This document shows, piece by piece, positions 17,355-25,647 of a stretch of 64,000 nt of DNA (its first letter is position 1; each line of letters begins with the position of its first letter). Under the pieces are notes generated by a model. It was given only the letters and a program-made list of their open reading frames with translations. It was not told the origin of the DNA and did no database searches. The stretch is from DASQUK01 sp963813485 (GTDB lineage Bacteria; Actinomycetota; Acidimicrobiia; Acidimicrobiales; VFJN01). The stretch spans positions 310,001 through 374,000 of the forward strand of contig CAWEZE010000013.1 of assembly GCA_963813485.1 (NCBI GenBank). The letters are read 5' to 3'. The position numbers and the translations under genes are program-made.

Positions 17355-18230
17355 TCAGTGGACGATCTTGGCCAGCGGCAGCTCGATGATGTCGGTGGCG
17401 CCGGCGTCCTTGAGCGCGGGGATCAGCGTGTTGATCACGGACTTGGCCACCACGGTCTCGACGGCGTAGCCGCCCTGACCGAAGAGCTCCGACACCGTCG
17501 GCGCCTTCATCGACGGCACCAGCCGGATCACCTCGTCCAATCGGTCGCCCCCGACGTTCAGCTTCACCAACACCTTGCCGCGCGCCTCGAGCACCCCGTC
17601 GAGGAGAACCTTGAGCTGCAGCATCGCCCGCCGCTTGGCGGGGTCGGCGTGGGAGGCCGGATTCGCGATCAGCGCAGTGAAGCTCGCCAACACCTCGCCG
17701 ATGATCCTCAGGTTGGCGGCGCGCAGGGCCCGACCGGTCTCGGTGCCGTCGACCACGCAGTCGACGATGTCGGGCACCTTCGCCTCCGTGGCGCCGTAGG
17801 AGAGGCGGACGTCCGCCCGCACGCCGCGCTCGGCGAAGAACCGCCGCGTGAGGCCCGGGTACTCGCTCGACACCTTCACGCCGTCGGGCAGGTCCTCGAC
17901 CTTGTCCCACGGCGAATCGTCGGCCACGGCGACCACGATCCGGAACGGGTTGGCGGAGGCCTTCGAGTACTCGAGTTCGCCGAGGACCACGACGTCGCTC
18001 TCGGTCTCCTCGACCCAGTCCCGCCCGGCGATCCCGACGTCGAAGAGCCCGTCTGCCACGTACCGCGGGATCTCCTGGGGCCGCAGGATGCGCACCTCGT
18101 CGATGCGAGGATCGGCGATCGACGCCTTGTACTCCACCTGGGACGACCGCCTGACGCTGAGGTCGGCGGCCTCGAACAGTGCGAGGGTCGCCCTCTCGAG
18201 CGAGCCCTTGGGGAGCACGAGCTTCAGCAT
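17355..18230 (-). CDS. hisG: ATP phosphoribosyltransferase, long form
   Basis: First step of histidine synthesis: ATP plus PRPP gives phosphoribosyl-ATP. 291 aa is the long form, with a C-terminal regulatory domain (VLVKLNVGGDRLDEVIRLVPSMKAPTVSEL) that binds histidine in family members. MLKLVLPKGSLERATLALFEAA and the PRPP loop around CVVDGTETGRALRAANLRII are clear. AGCGGGGAGCA precedes the ATG. The usual partner hisE is not found in the 165-bp gap upstream. Confidence 0.95.
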   Translation of the reverse strand: MLKLVLPKGSLERATLALFEAADLSVRRSSQVEYKASIADPRIDEVRILRPQEIPRYVADGLFDVGIAGRDWVEETESDVVVLGELEYSKASANPFRIVVAVADDSPWDKVEDLPDGVKVSSEYPGLTRRFFAERGVRADVRLSYGATEAKVPDIVDCVVDGTETGRALRAANLRIIGEVLASFTALIANPASHADPAKRRAMLQLKVLLDGVLEARGKVLVKLNVGGDRLDEVIRLVPSMKAPTVSELFGQGGYAVETVVAKSVINTLIPALKDAGATDIIELPLAKIVH

Positions 18231-18395
18231 TGCTCCCCGCTCCTGCTGCTTCGCCGCGGGCCGCGCGGGTCCCGACGCGTTGTTTGCCCGGTTGCACGGC
18301 CGCGCCGGCCGGGCTCGCGCTCTCGCCCTCGGGGACGCTCGCTCACGACGAGGAGGGTAGGCGGTCGCCGCCGCACGGCGGCAACACGTAACGCC
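18231..18395 (-). other. Gap between ribH and hisG with hairpins
   Basis: No gene fits here. It contains GCCGCC-GTGC-GGCGGC just after the ribH stop, AGGGTA at 18354-18359 (a TACCCT -10 on the minus strand), and GTGAGCGAGCG, which matches the start of the 93-bp intercistronic element. A hisG promoter is possible. Confidence 0.35.
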
Positions 18396-18902
18396 TCAGC
18401 TCACGGTCGATCCCACACCGCGGAAGCGGCGAACGTGCATGGCCATCTCCACCGCGACCAGAGCGGCGTCCTCGCCGACGTTGTGGCCGCCCGGGCCCTC
18501 GGAGCGGGCCAACGCCTGGCTTTCGTCCTCGGTGGTGAGCACGCCGAACGCCACCGGGACGCCGGTGGCGAGCTGCACCTCCTGGATGCCCCGGGCACAC
18601 TCCCCCGCGACGAGGTCGTAGTGCGTGGTCTCGCCCCGGATCACGGCACCGACGCATATCACGGCGTCGACCTCACCGGACTCCGCCAGCACCTTGGCGC
18701 CGAACGGGATCTCGAAGGATCCGGGCACCGAGATCTCCACCACGGCATCCCCCGGCACCCCAGCCCACGTGAGTCCCCGGCGGACGCCGCCGACCAGCCG
18801 CTCGACGATCGCCGCATTCCAGCGGGATCGCACGACCCCCACCCGCAACCCAGCGCCGTCGAGCCCGTCGGGGACGACGGCGCGGGCGTCCTCACCCGCC
18901 AT
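18396..18902 (-). CDS. ribH: 6,7-dimethyl-8-ribityllumazine synthase
   Basis: Penultimate step of riboflavin synthesis; subunits form an icosahedral or pentameric shell. 168 aa with VGVVRSRWNAAIVERL, VPGSFEIPFGAKVLAE, CVGAVIRGETTHYDLV and GVLTTEDESQALARS, the substrate-binding segments. Last gene of ribD-ribE-ribBA-ribH; it starts 15 bp after ribBA. Confidence 0.96.
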   Translation of the reverse strand: MAGEDARAVVPDGLDGAGLRVGVVRSRWNAAIVERLVGGVRRGLTWAGVPGDAVVEISVPGSFEIPFGAKVLAESGEVDAVICVGAVIRGETTHYDLVAGECARGIQEVQLATGVPVAFGVLTTEDESQALARSEGPGGHNVGEDAALVAVEMAMHVRRFRGVGSTVS

Positions 18903-18916
18903 GGCGGCGGGGGCTC

Positions 18917-20137
18917 CTAGAGCACGTCATCGAGGCCCTCGAGCAGGTGGCCCATGCGCTCACGCTTGGTGCGCAGGTAGGCGATGTTCTCGGCATTGGG
19001 CGCGGTCTCCAGGGGCACGCGCTCGGTGATCTCCAGCCCGAAGCCGGCCAGGCCACCCTTCTTCGACGGGTTGTTGGTCAGCAGCCGCATCGTGGTGATG
19101 CCCAGGTCGACCAAGATCTGAGCGCCGATGCCGTACTCGCGGCTGTCGACCGGCATGCCGAGCGCGATGTTGGCGTCGACCGTGTCGTGGCCCTCGTCCT
19201 GCAGCTGGTACGCGAGCAGCTTGTGGCCGATCCCGATCCCGCGGCCTTCGTGGCCCCTGAGGTAGACGACCGCGCCCAACCCCTCCTCGGCCACCTGCTT
19301 CATGGCCGCCTGGAGCTGCAGGCCGCAATCGCAGCGCATCGACCCGAACACGTCTCCTGTCAGGCATTCGGAGTGGACCCGCACCAGCACGTTGTCCTGG
19401 CCCTGGACCGCCCCCTTGACGAACGCGATGTGGTGTTCGCCGTCGAGGACCGATTCGTAGGCGTAGCAGGTGAACTCGCCCCACTCGGTGGGAATGCGCG
19501 CTTCCGCCACACGCCGCACGAGCTTCTCGGTCTGTCGGCGGTAACGGATGAGGTCGGCGATCGAGATCAACACCAGCCCATGCTGCTCGGCGAAGCGGTC
19601 GAGCTCGGGCAGCCGGGCCATGTCGTTCTTGCTCTCGTTGACCAGTTCGCACAGCACGCCGGCCGGATAGAGGCCGGCCATGCGGGCCAGGTCGATGGCC
19701 GCCTCGGTGTGTCCCGCCCTCTTCAACACGCCGCCGACGCGCGCCTCGAGCGGGAAGATGTGGCCCGGTCGCAACAGGTCCAGGGGTCGAGTCGCCGGGT
19801 CGACCAGCGCCCGGACCGTGGCCGCCCGGTCGTGGGCCGAGATGCCGGTGGTGGTGTCGTGGCGGAAGTCGACGCTGACGGTGAAGGCCGTGCGCATCGT
19901 CTCGGTGTTGTTGGCGACCATCAGCGGCAGGTCGAGCTCGCGAGCCCTCTCCCGGGTCACCGGCGCGCAGATGACACCGGAGGTGTGATGGAGGAAGAAG
20001 GCGATCGTCTCGGGCGTGGCGAACTCGGCCGCCATGATGAGGTCGCCCTCGTTCTCGCGGTCCTCGTCGTCGACCACGACGACGATCTCGCCCCGCCCGA
20101 CCGCCGTGACCGCGTCCTCGACCTTGGCGAAGCCCAT
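18917..20137 (-). CDS. ribBA: Bifunctional DHBP synthase / GTP cyclohydrolase II
   Basis: Makes both riboflavin precursors: 3,4-dihydroxy-2-butanone 4-phosphate from ribulose 5-phosphate (residues about 1-205, with DDEDRENEGDLIMAAE and FRHDTTTGISAHDRA), and the pyrimidine from GTP (about 206-406, with zinc-binding CLTGDVFGSMRCDCG and LRGHEGRGIGIGHKL). The ATG at 20137 has AGGAG eight bases upstream; that site is inside the 94-bp tandem repeat. The longer upstream frame is repeat sequence and not conserved. Confidence 0.96.
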   Translation of the reverse strand: MGFAKVEDAVTAVGRGEIVVVVDDEDRENEGDLIMAAEFATPETIAFFLHHTSGVICAPVTRERARELDLPLMVANNTETMRTAFTVSVDFRHDTTTGISAHDRAATVRALVDPATRPLDLLRPGHIFPLEARVGGVLKRAGHTEAAIDLARMAGLYPAGVLCELVNESKNDMARLPELDRFAEQHGLVLISIADLIRYRRQTEKLVRRVAEARIPTEWGEFTCYAYESVLDGEHHIAFVKGAVQGQDNVLVRVHSECLTGDVFGSMRCDCGLQLQAAMKQVAEEGLGAVVYLRGHEGRGIGIGHKLLAYQLQDEGHDTVDANIALGMPVDSREYGIGAQILVDLGITTMRLLTNNPSKKGGLAGFGLEITERVPLETAPNAENIAYLRTKRERMGHLLEGLDDVL

Positions 20138-20139
20138 GT

Positions 20140-20327
20140 CAATGTCTCCTGTGGGGCTGCGCCCCACACCCATCACCACCGGGCGAGCTAGCGCTCGCGC
20201 CGTCGGCCTGAAGTGCTCGCTTCGCTCCCACTTCAATGTCTCCCGTGGGGCTGCGCCCCACACCCATCACCACCGGGCGAGCTAGCGCTCGCGCCGTCGG
20301 CCCGAAGTGCTCGCTTCGCTCCCACTT
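20140..20327 (-). repeat. 94-bp tandem repeat, two copies, between ribE and ribBA
   Basis: Two adjacent units of 94 bp (20140-20233 and 20234-20327) differ at only two positions that I can see. Each contains three inverted repeats: GTGGGGC-TGC-GCCCCAC, GCGAGC-TAGC-GCTCGC, and GAAGTG/CACTTC around CTCGCTTCGCTCC. The unit next to ribBA supplies its AGGAG ribosome binding site; the far unit has GGGAG at the same place with no start codon. It fills the whole gap between the two genes. Confidence 0.8.
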
Positions 20328-20896
20328 CAACCATCCTTCCAGGCGAGCAGTCGTTCGACGTACTTCGCGGTCACGTCCACCTCGAGGTTCACCCGGTCGC
20401 CGGCATGCTTGCGGCCGAGCGTGGTGACCGCGGCGGTGTGGGGGATCACCGCGACCGTGAAACCGTCGTCGAGCACGTCGACCACCGTGAGGCTCACGCC
20501 GTCGATGGCGATCGAGCCCTTCTCCACGACATAGCGGAGCAGCTCGCGTGGCATCCGGATCCGCAGGTCGGGGAAGGGCTCGACGATCTCGCCGACGCCG
20601 TCGACATGGCCCTGCACGATGTGCCCGTCGAGGCGGTCGCTCACCCGGACGGGGCGCTCGAGGTTGACCGCGTCGCCAGGCACCCGGTCGCCGAACGTGG
20701 TGCGCTTCAGCGTCTCGTCGGTGATGTCGGCTTCCCACCAACCGGGGCCCTGGTCGACCACCGTGATGCAGCACCCGTCCACGGCGATCGAATCGCCGGT
20801 CTTGGCGTCCTCGGTGACCAGCGACGCGGCGATGCGGACGCGCTGGCCCTCGACCGACGCGATCGAGCCCAGCTCCTCGACGATCCCGGTGAACAT
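20327..20896 (-). CDS. ribE: Riboflavin synthase alpha chain
   Basis: Dismutates two lumazines into riboflavin. 189 aa of two homologous lumazine-binding halves: MFTGIVEELGSIASVEG with CCITVVDQGPGWWEADIT, then VQGHVDGVGEIV with IDGVSLTVVDVLDDGFTVAVIPHT. The start overlaps the ribD stop by one base (TGATG). Second gene of the rib operon. Confidence 0.95.
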   Translation of the reverse strand: MFTGIVEELGSIASVEGQRVRIAASLVTEDAKTGDSIAVDGCCITVVDQGPGWWEADITDETLKRTTFGDRVPGDAVNLERPVRVSDRLDGHIVQGHVDGVGEIVEPFPDLRIRMPRELLRYVVEKGSIAIDGVSLTVVDVLDDGFTVAVIPHTAAVTTLGRKHAGDRVNLEVDVTAKYVERLLAWKDG

Positions 20897-21921
20897 CAGC
20901 TTCTCCTTGGAAAAAGGTCGACGCGAAGGTCGTCGCCCAGGCGCTTGACGCCTCCGATGCGACCACGCCAGACATCGGCCATGGTGCTGGCTCCGGGTCC
21001 AGTGAACAACCCGGAGGCGTCGTCTCCACCGAACAGGACCGGCGCGAGGTAGACGACGTAGCGGTCGACGAGTCCGGCCCGGTGGAAGTCACCGGCCACC
21101 GTCGCGCCGCCCTCGACCAACAGCTGGATCACGTCGCGCCGGCCCAGCTCGTCGAGAACCCCGCCGAGGTCGCCGGCCAGCTCGAGCGCGGGATGGACGT
21201 TGGCGCCCCGCGGCGCCTTTCCGAGCACGACCCGCATGGGGTCGCGACCGCGCACGTGCCGGACCGTGAGCGCCGGATCGTCGGCGCGGACGGTGCCCGC
21301 CCCGACGAGAACGGCGTCGCTCTCGGCCCGCAGGCGGTGGGCATCGGCCCGGGCGGCCTCGCCGGTGATCCACTGGCTGGTGCCATCCGGCGCGGCGGTG
21401 CGACCGTCGAGGCTGGCGGCCAGCTTGAGCACGACGTACGGGCGGCCGGTCTCGCGGTGCCTGACATAGGGGGCGAGCAGCTCGGCCACGACGTCGGCGG
21501 CGACCCCGGTCGTGACCTCGACCCCCGCGGCGCGCAGCCGCTCGATTCCCCGGCCCCGCACTTGCGGGTCGGGGTCGGCGACGCCCACCACGACCCTGGC
21601 GACGCCGGCGTCGATCAGGGCGTCGGCGCAGGGCGGGGTGCGGCCGTGGTGGTTGCACGGCTCCAGCGTCACGTACGCGGTCGCACCCCACGTGTCGACG
21701 CCTGCCGCCACGGCCTCGGCCAGGGCGGCCGCCTCGGCGTGCGAGCCCCCCGGCGGCTGGGTCGCGCCCTCGGCCCGCCGGCCGTCGACCGCGACCAGCA
21801 CGCAGCCGACCCAGGGGTTAGGCGAGGTGGTGGCGCGGACCCCTGCGGCCAGCTCGACGGCCCTCAGCATGTGCTCGTGGTCGGTGTCGACCATCCCCGG
21901 CAGCGTATGGGCGAGCGCCAT
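20896..21921 (-). CDS. ribD: Bifunctional riboflavin biosynthesis deaminase/reductase
   Basis: Second and third steps of riboflavin synthesis from GTP. The N-terminal deaminase has zinc motifs SHAEAAAL and EPCNHHGRTPPCADAL; the C-terminal reductase starts around RPYVVLKLAASLDGRTA. I start at ATG 21921 because TAATTT ends six bases upstream, giving a leaderless mRNA; ATG 21894 (MVDTDHEHMLRAVELA) is the alternative and matches the usual family start better. First gene of the rib operon, under a KstR-like operator. Confidence 0.93.
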   Translation of the reverse strand: MALAHTLPGMVDTDHEHMLRAVELAAGVRATTSPNPWVGCVLVAVDGRRAEGATQPPGGSHAEAAALAEAVAAGVDTWGATAYVTLEPCNHHGRTPPCADALIDAGVARVVVGVADPDPQVRGRGIERLRAAGVEVTTGVAADVVAELLAPYVRHRETGRPYVVLKLAASLDGRTAAPDGTSQWITGEAARADAHRLRAESDAVLVGAGTVRADDPALTVRHVRGRDPMRVVLGKAPRGANVHPALELAGDLGGVLDELGRRDVIQLLVEGGATVAGDFHRAGLVDRYVVYLAPVLFGGDDASGLFTGPGASTMADVWRGRIGGVKRLGDDLRVDLFPRRS

Positions 21922-21927
21922 GGGCCC

Positions 21928-21956
21928 AAATTAGAACACGTTCTAATTCCTGTCGA
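21928..21956 (-). promoter_or_regulatory. ribD promoter with KstR-like palindromic operator
   Basis: On the minus strand: TCGACA (21951-21956), 17-bp spacer, TAATTT (21928-21933), six bases, ATG. The palindrome AATTAGAAC-GT-GTTCTAATT (21929-21948) overlaps the -10 and spacer and fits the KstR consensus TnnAACnnGTTnnA. KstR is a TetR-family repressor of steroid and lipid catabolism in mycobacteria and relatives. Which regulator acts here is inference. Confidence 0.68.
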
Positions 21957-21972
21957 GTGACGTCCGCCACGG

Positions 21973-22461
21973 TCAGTGCGGCCGGCCCCCCGCCAGCAGG
22001 TCCAGGGCGTGGGGCACGACATCGATCACCGCGTCGAGGCACTCGACGGCGCCCGTTGACGATCCCGGCGTGTTGAGCACCAGCGCCCGTCCCATGGTCC
22101 CCGCCGCCGCCCGGGACAGGCGACCCAGTGGGTTCACCAGCCTCATGGCTTCGGCCAGGCCGGGCGCCTCCCGGTCGAGCACGGACCGGGTCCCCTCGGG
22201 CGTCAGGTCGCGGGGGCCGAAGCCCGTGCCACCCGTGGTCACGATCAGGCCCGCGAAGCCGTCCGCCAGCGCCCCCAGCGCCTCGGCCACGGCCTCGACC
22301 CCGTCGGCGCTCACCGCCCGACCCACGACCTCGAAGCCGGCGGCGCCCAGGTGATCGACCAGCGCCGTGCCGGAGCGATCATCACGGGTGCCGGCCACCA
22401 CGCCGTCCGACACCGTCAGCACCTTGGCCGGCCAGCGCCGGCGCGACTCGGCCTCGCTCAT
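21973..22461 (-). CDS. MogA/MoaB family molybdopterin adenylyltransferase-like protein
   Basis: 162 aa MoCF domain: KVLTVSDGVVAGTRDDRSG, IVTTGGTGFGPRDLTPEGT and LVLNTPGSSTGAVECLDAVI, the MPT-binding signature. It would adenylylate molybdopterin during molybdenum cofactor assembly. The ATG overlaps the upstream DUF1905/YdeI stop as ATGA and GGGGAG lies in front. Mog and MoaB are hard to tell apart, so no symbol is given. Confidence 0.85.
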   Translation of the reverse strand: MSEAESRRRWPAKVLTVSDGVVAGTRDDRSGTALVDHLGAAGFEVVGRAVSADGVEAVAEALGALADGFAGLIVTTGGTGFGPRDLTPEGTRSVLDREAPGLAEAMRLVNPLGRLSRAAAGTMGRALVLNTPGSSTGAVECLDAVIDVVPHALDLLAGGRPH

Positions 22462-22923
22462 TGCTCCCCGCTGCCCGTGCGCACCCGTTCGACCGTCTCG
22501 GCGACTCGCCGGGCGCGGGTCGCCGGGCGCTTGGCCTCGGCGATCCACTCCACGTACTCGCGACGGTGCGTGAAGGACATTCCGTCGAAGGCGGCCTGCG
22601 CCGCGTCGTCCTCCGCCAGCGCCGCTGCCAGGTCGGCCGGCACCTCGACCACCCGGGGCTCCTCGGTCGAGTGCGACCACGACGTCGAAGGTGTCGCCGA
22701 CATCGACCCGGGCCGCGGCCCTGTGCCGCTTGTTGACGCCGATCATGGGCTGGCCGCCGTAGACGGCCACGGTGGTGCGAAACGTGTAGTCGCGAATGGT
22801 CACGGTGACCGGCGGGCGCTTGCGCTCTCCCAGCGCCGCAGCCGCGCGGGCCGGCAGGTCGAACGCCGCACCGCCGCCGCCTGCGTCCTGGAGGCGCACG
22901 CGGAACCGCTGCGGCTTCTGCAC
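22458..22923 (-). CDS. DUF1905 / YdeI-like protein, frameshifted
   Basis: An N-terminal DUF1905 beta domain (QKPQRFRVRLQ to DTFDVVVALD) starts at GTG 22923, and a C-terminal YdeI/bacteriocin-protection helical segment (PRVVEVPADLAAAL to MSFTHRREYVEWIAEAKR) follows in another frame. One extra base around 22662-22666 separates them; without it the join reads VVALDEEPRVVEV and the protein has 154 aa. Family members are small soluble proteins of uncertain function. It sits 10 bp after rsmB. Confidence 0.75.
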
Positions 22924-22933
22924 CCGACGGACG

Positions 22934-24081
22934 CTACCCCGCTCTCCGGAGGTAGCGGAACAGGCACATGCCGTCGGTCCCGGCCGTCTGGGGCAGCAGG
23001 ATCGCGCCCCGCCCCCATGGCTGCCACGGCCCGCCGGGCGGCCCGATCGGTGCCAGGTCGGGCCGCTCATGGGCCAGCCAGGCGTCGATGTCGGTGGACT
23101 CGGCCGCCGTGAGCGTGCACACCGCGTAGACGAGGGACCCGCCGGGACGCACCAGGCTGCCCGCCGCCGCCAGCAGCCGCCGCTGCAGGTCCGCGAGGCG
23201 TTGGACCGAGGCCGCATCCACCCGCCAGCGGAGGTCGGGGCGGCGGCGCAGGCTGCCCAAGCCGGAGCACGGCGCGTCGACGATCACTCGCTCGAATCCC
23301 CCGGGGGGAACGGCGGACGGGTTCCGTCCGCGACCACGACGCTGATCCGCTCCATGAGGTCCAGGCGCCTGCCGTTCGCCGACACCAACCCGGCGCGCGC
23401 CGGGTGGACGTCGACCGCGATGACCCGGGCACCGGCGCCGGCGAGCGCCGTGGCCTTGCCGCCGGGCGCGGCGCACAGGTCGAGGACCCGGTCGCCGCGC
23501 CGCGCCGCGACCGAGTCGGCCACCAGTTGTGACGCCGGGTCTTGGACGTAGCCGTCGGCTCTCTCGACCGCGACCGCGGGCTCGTTCATCGCCGTCACGG
23601 CGGCCAGCGCCTCGTCGCGCCCGAGATCGGACACCAGCCGGTCCAGAACCCAGTCGGGCACGCTGAGGCGCGTGGCATCGTCGGGCCACCTGACCGGCGA
23701 GTCGGCCACCTTGCGGAGCACGGCGTTGACCAGTCCCCGCGCCGGCCGGGGACTGGCGCCGACGGTCTCGGACACGGCGGCGTGCGCAGGCACCGCACCG
23801 AACACGAGCTGGTATGCGCCCAGGCGCAGGGCGTTGCGCGCCCGGGCCTCGGGCGGGTGGGCCAGGAACCGATCGACCAGGTAGTCGCACGCACGCCGCA
23901 TCCTGGTGGTGCCGTACACCAGCTCGGTGGCGAAGCGGCGATCGCGGTCGTCGAGGTTCGACCGGTCGAGCGCAGCCGACAGCGCCAGGTTGGCGTATGC
24001 GCCCTCGACGTCGATGCGGTCGAGCACGGCCAGCGCCACGGCCCGCGCCGACCTGGCCGGACCACGACGATCCGGCTTCAC
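22934..24081 (-). CDS. rsmB: 16S rRNA (cytosine-967-C5)-methyltransferase, frameshifted
   Basis: An N-terminal NusB-like RNA-binding domain (ARSARAVALAVLDRIDVEGAYANLAL) and a C-terminal SAM domain (DLCAAPGGKATALA; catalytic-type VDAPCSGLGSLRRRPDLRW; YAVCTLTAAEST). The frame breaks near 23297-23305 in a C/G run (FPPGG): one missing G shifts TRPPFPPG out of GFERVIVDAPCS. The corrected length is about 382 aa. Start GTG 24081 is chosen near the conserved domain; GTG 24141, overlapping fmt, is possible. A half copy of the 93-bp element lies between the two options. Confidence 0.85.
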
Positions 24082-24103
24082 CCCGGACCGGCTCTGCCGT
24101 CGT

Positions 24104-24130
24104 GGCCCGCTCGCACGTCGTGCCCGCTCA
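24104..24130 (-). repeat. Half copy of the intercistronic element (fmt-rsmB)
   Basis: Starting at the fmt stop codon the minus strand reads TGAGCGGGCACGACGTGCGA then GCGGGCC. This matches the first 27 bases after the stop in copies 1 and 2, including the GCAC-GAC-GTGC hairpin. The second hairpin and the ribosome binding site are missing. Confidence 0.55.
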
Positions 24131-25000
24131 GGTGCCGACACGGTCGCCGGAGCGCCAGTGGACTCCGTTGGCCCAGGCCCGGGCGGGCATCCGCCGCCGC
24201 CCTTCGGGTTGCACCTCGACCAGCTGGATCGGCCCGTCGCCGGCGGGCACGGCGACGTCACCGGGCCCCGCGGGAACCAGCGCCGTCCGCCATACCTTGA
24301 GCCGGTGGCCCCGGTGCGTGGTCCACGCACCGCCGATCCGGACGAGTCGATGGATCTCGACCGCTGGCCGGCCCCAGTCGATCTCCAGCTCGGCGGGATC
24401 GATCTTGTGGGCGTACGTGGGCTCGCCCTCCTGGGGTTTCGGTCCGGGCAGCCCGTCGCGCAGGTTGGCGAGCAACAGCTCCGTTCCCAGCGCCGCCAGC
24501 CGGGTGCGCAGCTCGTCGGCGGTCTCGTCGGGGCCGATGGCCACCTCGGACCGGGCGTACACGCCCCCCGTGTCGAGCCCCTCCTCGATCACCATGAGGT
24601 CGACGCCCGTGCGCTCGTCGCCGGCCAGGATCGCCCGCTCGACCGGGGCCGCGCCCCGCCACCGGGGCAACAGCGAGAAGTGCAGGTTGATCAGGGGCAG
24701 GCGCTCCAGCACGTGGGGCTTGATGAGGCGGCCGAACGCGGCCACCACCCCCAGGTCGGCGCCGGTGTCGAGGACGTCGTCGACGCGGTCGGACACCGGC
24801 AGCCCGAGATCGAGCGCCGCCCGCTTCACCGGAGAGGGCATCAGGCGGCCGCCGCGACCGCGGCGCTTGTCGGGCTGGGACACCGCCAGCGCAACGTCCC
24901 ACCCGGCGTCGACCAGCGCCCGCAGCGGTGCGGTGGCGAACTCGGGAGTGCCGAGGAACACCAGCCGCCGGGGATGCTTCGGTGCGGGTGCGAGCGCCAT
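24128..25000 (-). CDS. fmt: Methionyl-tRNA formyltransferase
   Basis: Formylates initiator Met-tRNA with 10-formyl-THF. 290 aa: N-terminal formyltransferase domain with RLVFLGTPEFATAPLRALV and the active-site stretch INLHFSLLPRWRGAAP, then a C-terminal OB-like domain (VWRTALVPAG). The ATG at 25000 starts the conserved protein. Downstream of def (26 bp gap) and upstream of rsmB, the common def-fmt-rsmB order. Confidence 0.94.
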   Translation of the reverse strand: MALAPAPKHPRRLVFLGTPEFATAPLRALVDAGWDVALAVSQPDKRRGRGGRLMPSPVKRAALDLGLPVSDRVDDVLDTGADLGVVAAFGRLIKPHVLERLPLINLHFSLLPRWRGAAPVERAILAGDERTGVDLMVIEEGLDTGGVYARSEVAIGPDETADELRTRLAALGTELLLANLRDGLPGPKPQEGEPTYAHKIDPAELEIDWGRPAVEIHRLVRIGGAWTTHRGHRLKVWRTALVPAGPGDVAVPAGDGPIQLVEVQPEGRRRMPARAWANGVHWRSGDRVGT

Positions 25001-25026
25001 GGAACCGGCCCGGCCTGACGAACGGC

Positions 25027-25566
25027 CTAACGGAGCGAGAAACCGCCGCCCTTGGGCTCGGCGTCCGCCAGCACCGAGGGACCGATACCCATTTCCCGGA
25101 TCGTCTTGAGCGCCTGCTTGCGCGTGGCCGCATCGAGCCGCTCCAGCAACAGGACGCCGTCGAGGTGGTCGAGCTCGTGCTGGAAGCAGCGGGCGAGCAG
25201 CTCGTCCGCCTCGATGGAGACGTCCTTGCCGTCGAGGTCGACGCCGACGAGGTGCACCCGCTTGGCGCGGACGATCTCCCACGACAGGCCCGGCACCGAC
25301 AGGCAACCCTCCTCGTACGCCCATTCGCCGTCGCCGTCGACGATCTCAGGGTTGACGATCGTGAACGGCCCGTCGCCCACGTCGTAGACGAACATCCGCT
25401 TCTCCACGCCCACCTGGGGGGCGGCCAGTCCGACCCCGGGAGCGTCGTACATGGTGGCGATCATGTCTTCCGCCAGCTTGGCCAGGCGCCCGTCGATGGT
25501 GGTGACCTGGGCGGCGCGCTGCCGCAGGACCGGGTCGCCGACCACGCGGATGCTGTAGGGAGCCAT
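25027..25566 (-). CDS. def: Peptide deformylase
   Basis: Removes the N-formyl group from new proteins. 179 aa with all three metal-site motifs: GVGLAAPQVG, EEGCLSVPG and HELDHLDG. The ATG at 25566 (MAPYSIRVVGDPVLR) lies seven bases after TACTCT (25574-25579), again suggesting a leaderless mRNA. First gene of def-fmt-rsmB; divergent from the methyltransferase at 25648. Confidence 0.95.
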   Translation of the reverse strand: MAPYSIRVVGDPVLRQRAAQVTTIDGRLAKLAEDMIATMYDAPGVGLAAPQVGVEKRMFVYDVGDGPFTIVNPEIVDGDGEWAYEEGCLSVPGLSWEIVRAKRVHLVGVDLDGKDVSIEADELLARCFQHELDHLDGVLLLERLDAATRKQALKTIREMGIGPSVLADAEPKGGGFSLR

Positions 25567-25647
25567 GTCGATAAGAGTAGGTCGGTCGGAGACCGACGCC
25601 ATCAGGGGCGGCGGTCGGCGTCGGGCCGGAGGCTACCGTCGCCCGAC
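25567..25647. promoter_or_regulatory. Divergent promoter region, def / methyltransferase
   Basis: Minus strand: TACTCT at 25574-25579 just before def. Plus strand: TACCGT at 25634-25639, eight bases before the GTG at 25648. Between them is the perfect inverted repeat GTCGGTC-GGA-GACCGAC (25581-25597), a possible shared operator. No convincing -35 boxes. Confidence 0.4.

Noticed and set aside
20140..20327. CRISPR-like array between ribE and ribBA
   Set aside because: Only two adjacent 94-bp units without spacers or cas genes; it is a simple tandem duplication.
21929..21948. SOS (LexA) box upstream of ribD
   Set aside because: The half sites GAAC and GTTC are 2 bp apart, while the actinobacterial LexA box has a 4-bp spacing; KstR fits better.
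21922..21972. FMN riboswitch before the riboflavin operon
   Set aside because: Only 51 bp lie between ribD and the upstream gene and the start codon directly follows the -10 box, leaving no room for an aptamer.
24139..24141. rsmB start at GTG overlapping fmt
   Set aside because: Possible, but it would translate the half copy of the intercistronic repeat; the GTG at 24081 lies nearer the conserved NusB-like domain.
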